Origin: Bacillota bacterium
GTDB taxonomy: Bacteria; Bacillota; Limnochordia; Limnochordales; Limnochordaceae
DNA length: 64,000 nucleotides
Assembly (NCBI GenBank): GCA_017577405.1
Contig: PIUA01000027.1
Span: 1-64,000 of the forward strand
Reading direction: 5' to 3'
Shown in pieces: positions 58,895 through 64,000 of the stretch. The notes under the pieces are model-generated. The model searched no databases. It was not told the origin of the DNA and saw only the letters and a list, made by a program, of their open reading frames with translations. The translations under genes and the position numbers were made by a program. Position 1 is the stretch's first letter. Each line of letters starts with the position of its first letter.

Positions 58895-59878
58895 ATGGTG
58901 GTCCGGCGGGCTGGCCCCTCCTCGTGGCAGGCGGAGCTCCTGCTCCTGGGGGTGGCCGCGGTCTGGGGCGGGACCTTCCCGGTCATCAAGGCCCTGGTCG
59001 GCCAGGTGCCACCCCACACCCTCCTCACCCTGCGCTTCACCGCGGCGGCCATCCTCCTCCTGCTGCCCGCCTGGACCCGGGGAGGCCGGCTGGACCGTCC
59101 TGCCTTCCGGAGCCTGCTCCGGCACGGCCTCCTCTTGGGCGTGAGCCTCTGGGCCGGGTACTTCTTCCAGACCGCGGGCCTGCGGCTCACCACCGCCTCC
59201 AAGGCGGCCTTCCTCACCGCCTTGGGCGTGGTCTTCGTCCCTTTGCTGGGCGCCCTCTTCTTCCACCGGCGGCCGGCCCCGGCCGTCTGGGCGGGGGTGG
59301 CGGTGGCCACCGGAGGGCTGGCCTGCCTCAGCCTGCCCGGCGGCGAGGGGTGGCTGCCGGCCCCGGGGGACCTCCTGGTGCTCCTGGGCGCGGCGGCCTT
59401 CGCCCTCCAGATCCTCCTCGTGGACCGGTGGGGCGCCCAGCACGACCCGCTCCTCCTCGCCGGGGTGGAGCTGGCCACCGTGGCGCTCCTCAGCCTGCCC
59501 GCGGCCATCGCCTTCGAGGGGCTGCCCCTCCGCCACCCGCCCCGTCTCTGGCTGGGCCTGGCCTACCTGGCCGTCCCGGCCACCGCGGTCGCCCTCTGGG
59601 TTCAGATCCGCTACCAGCACCGGACCGATCCCACCCGGGTGGGCATCATCCTGGGCACCGAGCCCCTCTTTGGGGCCCTGTTGGCCTGGCTCTTCCTGGG
59701 TGAGCGGATGACGGAGGCGGGTCTGCTGGGCGGGGTTCTGGTCCTGGCGGGGCTCCTCTTGACCGAGCTGGGCGGGCGGGCACCCCAGGCGGAGGGGGCC
59801 CCCCGGGAGCGCAGGGCGGGCTCCACCCTGCCCATCCGAGGGCAGGCCCGCCGGGCCCGCGGGAGGGATGGACGGTGA
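58895..59878 (+). CDS. EamA/DMT superfamily transporter
   Basis: Two EamA repeats, 'AAVWGGTFPVIKALVG', 'GTEPLFGALLAWLFLGERM'. Confidence 0.93.
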   Translation: MVVRRAGPSSWQAELLLLGVAAVWGGTFPVIKALVGQVPPHTLLTLRFTAAAILLLLPAWTRGGRLDRPAFRSLLRHGLLLGVSLWAGYFFQTAGLRLTTASKAAFLTALGVVFVPLLGALFFHRRPAPAVWAGVAVATGGLACLSLPGGEGWLPAPGDLLVLLGAAAFALQILLVDRWGAQHDPLLLAGVELATVALLSLPAAIAFEGLPLRHPPRLWLGLAYLAVPATAVALWVQIRYQHRTDPTRVGIILGTEPLFGALLAWLFLGERMTEAGLLGGVLVLAGLLLTELGGRAPQAEGAPRERRAGSTLPIRGQARRARGRDGR

Positions 59879-60711
59879 GCGAGGTTCTGGTCCAGATTGG
59901 GCCCCTGCCCGTCTACACCTTCGGCCTCACCCTGGCGCTGGGCTTCCTGCTGGCGGCGCTGGTCGCCATCCGGGAGGGCCGGCGGCGGGGGATCCCGGCC
60001 GAGCGGATGGGGGACTTCCTGGCGGTGGGCATCGTTGTCGGCCTGGTGGGGGCCCGGGCCGGTTTCGTCCTGCTCAACCGCCAGTACTACCGGACCTTCC
60101 CCTGGGAGATCCTCCTCTTGCAGGATGGGGGCCTCACCTTCTACGGGGCTGTTCCCGCGCTGCTCCTCCTGGCCTGGGTCTGGCAGCGGGAACGGGGCGC
60201 CTTCTACCGCCTGCTGGATGCCCTGGCCCCCGGAGTGGCCTTAGGCAGCGCGGTGGCCCTGGTGGGCTCCGATCTCTTCGGGCGCCGGACGGGGCTGCCC
60301 TGGAGCGTCACCTCACCGGCGGGGGTGCAGGTCCACCCCCTCCAGGTCTACTGGCTGGTGGCTCTCTACCTTCTCTTTGTGTTCCTGTGGCGGCGCCGCC
60401 GCCGGATCCGGTTCGACGGGGAGCAGTTCCTCTTCTGGCTGGTGGGTGACGGGCTCATCCGGTTCGGGGCCGGCTTTCTGCGGGAAGGGGAGCGGTTCTG
60501 GAGGTTGGGGTACGACCAGTGGGGGGCCCTTCTGGCCGTAGGTCTGGGGCTCCTCTGGCTCCGGGGGCGCCTCCAGGGAGACGACTTGCCCTGGGAGGGG
60601 GATGTGCGGTACGCTACCAGGGGTAAGCCCCAACTTCTGGAAGTCTTTTGGTGGGGCTTGGGCCTTCTGATGCTGGTCGGGGGTTTCTACCTGCGCCTCG
60701 GGGCGCTGTAA
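59875..60711 (+). CDS. Prolipoprotein diacylglyceryl transferase-like membrane protein with divergent signature
   Basis: N-terminal 'IGPLPVYTFGLTLALGFLLAALVAIREGRRRGIPAERMGDF', 'LLDALAPGVALGSAVALVGSDLFGRRTGLPW', 'HPLQVYWLVALY' align with the Lgt family, but key positions differ. Confidence 0.8.
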   Translation: MSEVLVQIGPLPVYTFGLTLALGFLLAALVAIREGRRRGIPAERMGDFLAVGIVVGLVGARAGFVLLNRQYYRTFPWEILLLQDGGLTFYGAVPALLLLAWVWQRERGAFYRLLDALAPGVALGSAVALVGSDLFGRRTGLPWSVTSPAGVQVHPLQVYWLVALYLLFVFLWRRRRRIRFDGEQFLFWLVGDGLIRFGAGFLREGERFWRLGYDQWGALLAVGLGLLWLRGRLQGDDLPWEGDVRYATRGKPQLLEVFWWGLGLLMLVGGFYLRLGAL

Positions 60712-60724
60712 AGGGGGCCGACAG

Positions 60725-61219
60725 ATGAGCGACCCCATCGAGTACGTCCGGGAGCGGCTGGCCCAGCAGGACCAACGGTTGACCCCCCAGCGGGAGACGG
60801 TGCTCCGGGTGCTTCTGGATCACGCCGACACCCACCTCACCGCCGAAGAAGTCTACTTGGAGGCCCGCAACCGCGCGCCGGAGCTGGGCCTGGCCACCGT
60901 CTACCGCACCCTTGACCTCTTCGCCCGCCTGGGCGTGGTCCGCCGGCTGGACGCCGGCGAGGGGGTGGCCCGGTACGAGTTCCACCCCGAAGGCGCGGGC
61001 CACTACCACCACCACCTCATCTGCCTGGAGTGCGGCCAGATTCTCGAGTTCGAACAGGACCTCCTCGACCGGGTGGAACGGGCGGTGGAGCGGGAGACGG
61101 GCTTCCGGGTGGTGGACCACTCCCTCCTCCTCTTCGGCCTCTGTCCCAACTGCCAGAAACCGTCGGACGGCGACGGGGACCGTCCCCGATCGGACCGGGA
61201 AGCCTCCGGCCCGGCGTGA
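60725..61219 (+). CDS. Fur family transcriptional regulator
   Basis: 'RLTPQRETVLRVLLDHADTHLTAEEVY', 'LATVYRTLDLFARLGVVRRL', 'HHHLICLECGQI', 'CPNC'. Confidence 0.95.
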   Translation: MSDPIEYVRERLAQQDQRLTPQRETVLRVLLDHADTHLTAEEVYLEARNRAPELGLATVYRTLDLFARLGVVRRLDAGEGVARYEFHPEGAGHYHHHLICLECGQILEFEQDLLDRVERAVERETGFRVVDHSLLLFGLCPNCQKPSDGDGDRPRSDREASGPA

Positions 61220-61331
61220 CCCGCCTGCCTTCTCGCCTTTTTCCAGCCGTGGGTTGACGACCCCTAAGACCCATGGTAGATTTATTCGTAGAGAAAACCA
61301 ACCGATCTACTCGGGTTTCACCGGCGAGCGC

Positions 61332-61360
61332 TTGACGGTCGCGTGGGCCCTGGGTACAAT
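61332..61360 (+). promoter_or_regulatory. Sigma-A-type promoter of the second Fur-family gene
   Basis: TTGACG, 17 nt spacer, TACAAT. Confidence 0.8.
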
Positions 61361-61362
61361 CG

Positions 61363-61385
61363 CTATAGATAACCAATATTTATAG
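61363..61385. promoter_or_regulatory. Fur/PerR-like AT-rich operator candidate
   Basis: Imperfect palindrome CTATAGATAACCAATATTTATAG directly after the -10 and 13 nt before the ATG. Confidence 0.6.
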
Positions 61386-61397
61386 GTGTGAGATCCC

Positions 61398-61913
61398 ATG
61401 AACCACCGAGTCCAAGCATTCCGGGAGCTGCTGGCGGCGCGGGGCTACCGGGTGACGCCCCAGCGGGTGGGGATCTACGAGTACTTGGTCACCACCGATG
61501 AGCACCCCAGCGCGGAGGAGATCTACCGGGCCCTTCAGGATCGCTACCCGACCATGAGTCCCGCGACCGTCTACAAGACCTTGGACTTGCTGGTGGAGCT
61601 GGGACTGGTGGGCGAGCTGGCCTTCGGCGGTGAGGTGACCCGGTACGATGGCCAGCCCGACCTCCACCTCAACATGGTCTGCCTCCAGTGCCGGCGGATC
61701 CTGGACCTGCCGGTGGAGGGCTTGGAGCGGGTGGCCCAGGTGGCCCGGGAGAAGGCCGGCTTCCAGGTTCTCCGGGAGCGCCATGAGGTGTACGGGATCT
61801 GCCCCTCCTGCCAGAGGGTGAACCGAGCCGATCCTGCCGCCGACGATCAAGCACACCACGAAGCTGAGCCCTCCAGGCCTCTGGAGGAGCATCGCCCGCA
61901 GGAGGTGGGTTGA
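61398..61913 (+). CDS. Fur family transcriptional regulator (PerR-like)
   Basis: '[28 protein letters not shown]', '[19 protein letters not shown]', '[12 protein letters not shown]', 'CPSC'. Confidence 0.93.
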   Translation: MNHRVQAFRELLAARGYRVTPQRVGIYEYLVTTDEHPSAEEIYRALQDRYPTMSPATVYKTLDLLVELGLVGELAFGGEVTRYDGQPDLHLNMVCLQCRRILDLPVEGLERVAQVAREKAGFQVLRERHEVYGICPSCQRVNRADPAADDQAHHEAEPSRPLEEHRPQEVG

Positions 61914-61914
61914 G

Positions 61915-62814
61915 ATGCGTGCCGTTGCCGAGGAGCCGTCCGTAGCCCGGGAGGCCCGCTCCTCCCGAGGAGCCGCCGAGGAGCTGTCGGTGGGCGAAGA
62001 CCTGCTCCAGACCTACCTGACCGACATGGGCCAGGTCCCGCTCCTCACGCCGGAGGAGGAGGTGGAGCTGGCCAAGGCGGCCGAGCAGGGGGATGAGGAC
62101 GCCCGCCGCCGGCTGATCGAGGCCAACCTCCGGCTGGTGGTGAGCATTGCCAAGCGGTACGCCCATCGGGGAGTTCCGCTCCTGGACCTGATCCAGGAGG
62201 GGAACCTGGGGTTGATCCGGGCGGTCGAGAAGTTCGACTGGCGCCGGGGCAACCGGTTCAGCACCTACGCCACCTGGTGGATCACCCAGCGGATCCGGCG
62301 GGCGGTTCTGGACCAGTCCTCAGGGATCCGCCTGCCCGTGAACAAGTTTGATGTGGTCCGCAAGATCCTCAGCCTGCGGGAGACCTACCTCCGGGAGGAG
62401 GGCCGGGAGCCGACGGACTACGAGCTAGCCGAAGCCCTGGAGATGGATGTGGAGCAGATCCGCCAGGTGCGCCAGGCCACCTATGAGCCCCTCTCCCTGG
62501 AGAACCCCATCAACGAGGACGGGTTCAGCCTGGGCGACATCATCGAGGATGAGGACGCGGCCAACCCCGATGAGCAGGTGCCCCAGAGCAGCCTCCAGGA
62601 GGAGCTGAACGAGCTGCTCTCCATCCTCAACGAGAAGGAGCTCCAGGTCCTCCGGCGCCGGTTCGGCCTGGACGGGGGCCAGCCCATGACCCTGGCCGAG
62701 GTAGGCCGGGAGATCGACGTCTCCAAGGAACGGGTCCGCCAGATCCAGGCTCAGGCCCTGCGCAAGCTGCGGCGGGAAGGCCTCGCTCACCAGCTGGAAG
62801 CGTACCTCACCTGA
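61915..62814 (+). CDS. RNA polymerase sigma-70 factor (RpoD/SigA-like, short)
   Basis: Region 1.2 '[25 protein letters not shown]', region 2 '[33 protein letters not shown]', region 4 '[29 protein letters not shown]'. Confidence 0.95.
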   Translation: MRAVAEEPSVAREARSSRGAAEELSVGEDLLQTYLTDMGQVPLLTPEEEVELAKAAEQGDEDARRRLIEANLRLVVSIAKRYAHRGVPLLDLIQEGNLGLIRAVEKFDWRRGNRFSTYATWWITQRIRRAVLDQSSGIRLPVNKFDVVRKILSLRETYLREEGREPTDYELAEALEMDVEQIRQVRQATYEPLSLENPINEDGFSLGDIIEDEDAANPDEQVPQSSLQEELNELLSILNEKELQVLRRRFGLDGGQPMTLAEVGREIDVSKERVRQIQAQALRKLRREGLAHQLEAYLT

Positions 62815-62945
62815 GACTGGACCCGGCGGCGCGGGGAGGCGGGGCCCGAGGCCTCGCCCCCCGGGCTCCTGGCCCGCCGTCTTCAGCCCAACCCACCTCC
62901 CTCCCGGCGAGGGCCTGAGGGCAGACCGGCGCGGGGACTCCTCGC

Positions 62946-62973
62946 TTGTCTTTGTTCGACAATATGGTAGAAT
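62946..62973 (+). promoter_or_regulatory. Sigma-A-type promoter upstream of the GGDEF gene, with an inverted repeat
   Basis: TTGTCT, 16 nt spacer, TAGAAT; TTGTC-N7-GACAA (62946-62962) overlaps the -35/spacer. Confidence 0.55.
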
Positions 62974-63054
62974 GTGCACGTGCCAGAAGCTTAGTAGACG
63001 GGAGCGGGTTGGACCCTGCAGCGCGGCGCCCCCGAGGGCCAGAGGCCCCAATCG

Positions 63055-63972
63055 ATGTCGGGTGATTTCCAGGCGCTGCTGAACGATGTGGAGAAGACCT
63101 TGACCCGTCTTCGCCACGAGATCGGGCGCCTGCAACACCTGATCCTGACCGATGAGCTGACCGGGCTCTACAACCGCCGGTACCTGGAAGTCCGGCTCGT
63201 CGAGGAGCTGAACCGGGCCCAGCGGTACCACCGGTCGTTCAGTCTTTTGTTTCTCGATTTGGACGATTTCAAATCGGTGAATGAGCGCTTCGGTCATCCG
63301 GCGGGGGACCGGTTGCTGGCCGAGTTCGGCCAGGTGCTGCGGGAGAACGCCCGGGCCATGGACGTGGTCTTCCGCTACGGGGGCGAGGAGTTCCTTCTCC
63401 TCTTGCCCGAGACGGGCCTGGAAGCCGCCCTGGAGGTGGGCCAGCGCCTCCAGCGCCAGGTGGCCCAGCGGGCGTTCCTCGACGGCTGCCTCACCATCAC
63501 CTTCAGCGGCGGCGCGGTCAGCTTCCCAGCCGACGGGAGCGATCCGGAGACTCTGGTGCAACGGGCCGATATCGCCCTGCGGGTGGCGAAGGCCCAAGGG
63601 AAGAACCGGATCCTCGCCGCCGCCCGCCTGGGGCCGGAGGCGGCTGAGGTGGCGGCCGCCTGCCACCGGCCGCCGGAACCGCGCTGGGAGCCCCCGGAGC
63701 CGGTCGTCCGGCGTCTGGCCGTTCCGGGCTTCCGCCAGGGGAACCTCCTGCCCGCCTCATTCTGGAGTGGCGAGGAGCTTTTCCGCGTCCGGGCCCTGGT
63801 GGCCCACGAGCCGGCGGAGCCCGATGGGGCGGAGCGGTTTCTCTTCGAGACGGATCAGGGCCTCCAGCGCTTTGAGCGCCGGGATGGCCAGTGGTACTGG
63901 CTGGGCCCCGCGTCGAACGCCCAAGAGGCCAGGTCCCAGTCGGCTCCCCAGGCCGACGCCCCCCCGCCATGA
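63055..63972 (+). CDS. GGDEF diguanylate cyclase with a C-terminal domain of unknown function
   Basis: 'LTDELTGLYNRRYLE', 'FRYGGEEFLLLLPET', upstream RxxD (RAMD) at the I-site spacing. Confidence 0.95.
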   Translation: MSGDFQALLNDVEKTLTRLRHEIGRLQHLILTDELTGLYNRRYLEVRLVEELNRAQRYHRSFSLLFLDLDDFKSVNERFGHPAGDRLLAEFGQVLRENARAMDVVFRYGGEEFLLLLPETGLEAALEVGQRLQRQVAQRAFLDGCLTITFSGGAVSFPADGSDPETLVQRADIALRVAKAQGKNRILAAARLGPEAAEVAAACHRPPEPRWEPPEPVVRRLAVPGFRQGNLLPASFWSGEELFRVRALVAHEPAEPDGAERFLFETDQGLQRFERRDGQWYWLGPASNAQEARSQSAPQADAPPP

Positions 63973-64000
63973 CCCGGTTCCCCCAGCGGATGGGGCCGGG

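Overview
This is a very GC-rich, gene-dense bacterial chromosome segment. TolC-type channels and beta-barrel proteins sit next to Firmicute-like housekeeping genes, including a SleB-type hydrolase and GatCAB. That mix suggests a diderm high-GC Firmicute-like lineage such as Limnochordales; this is inference, no search was run. Left to right: (i) a minus-strand operon of two stacked MacA/TolC/MacB-type efflux modules sharing one ATPase; (ii) pgi/pmi and ROK glucokinase; (iii) an 11-24 kb envelope region with orphan cytochrome c, secreted and beta-barrel-like proteins, two NarL-type response regulators, one soluble histidine kinase and a broken secretin; (iv) the t6A genes tsaE/tsaB/rimI/tsaD; (v) an aminotransferase, SleB, ParA, ComB and DegV; (vi) an hpt-guaA-hisZGDBA-hisFIE operon; (vii) a metalloprotease/beta-propeller/barrel protein, GntP, glycerate kinase and HD-GYP; (viii) pcrA, dacF, ligA, gatCAB, EamA, an Lgt-like protein, two Fur-family regulators, sigma-70 and GGDEF. 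No CRISPR array, intact IS element, rRNA or tRNA was recognised. The most interesting observations: GuaA keeps an intact synthetase half, but its glutaminase triad is lost (Cys region reads LLAIGAGLL, HPE reads HPG). The adjacent his operon lacks hisH and ends in a hisF-hisI-hisE triple fusion. The Lgt homologue lacks several signature residues. A secretin gene has lost its central core and is frameshifted.
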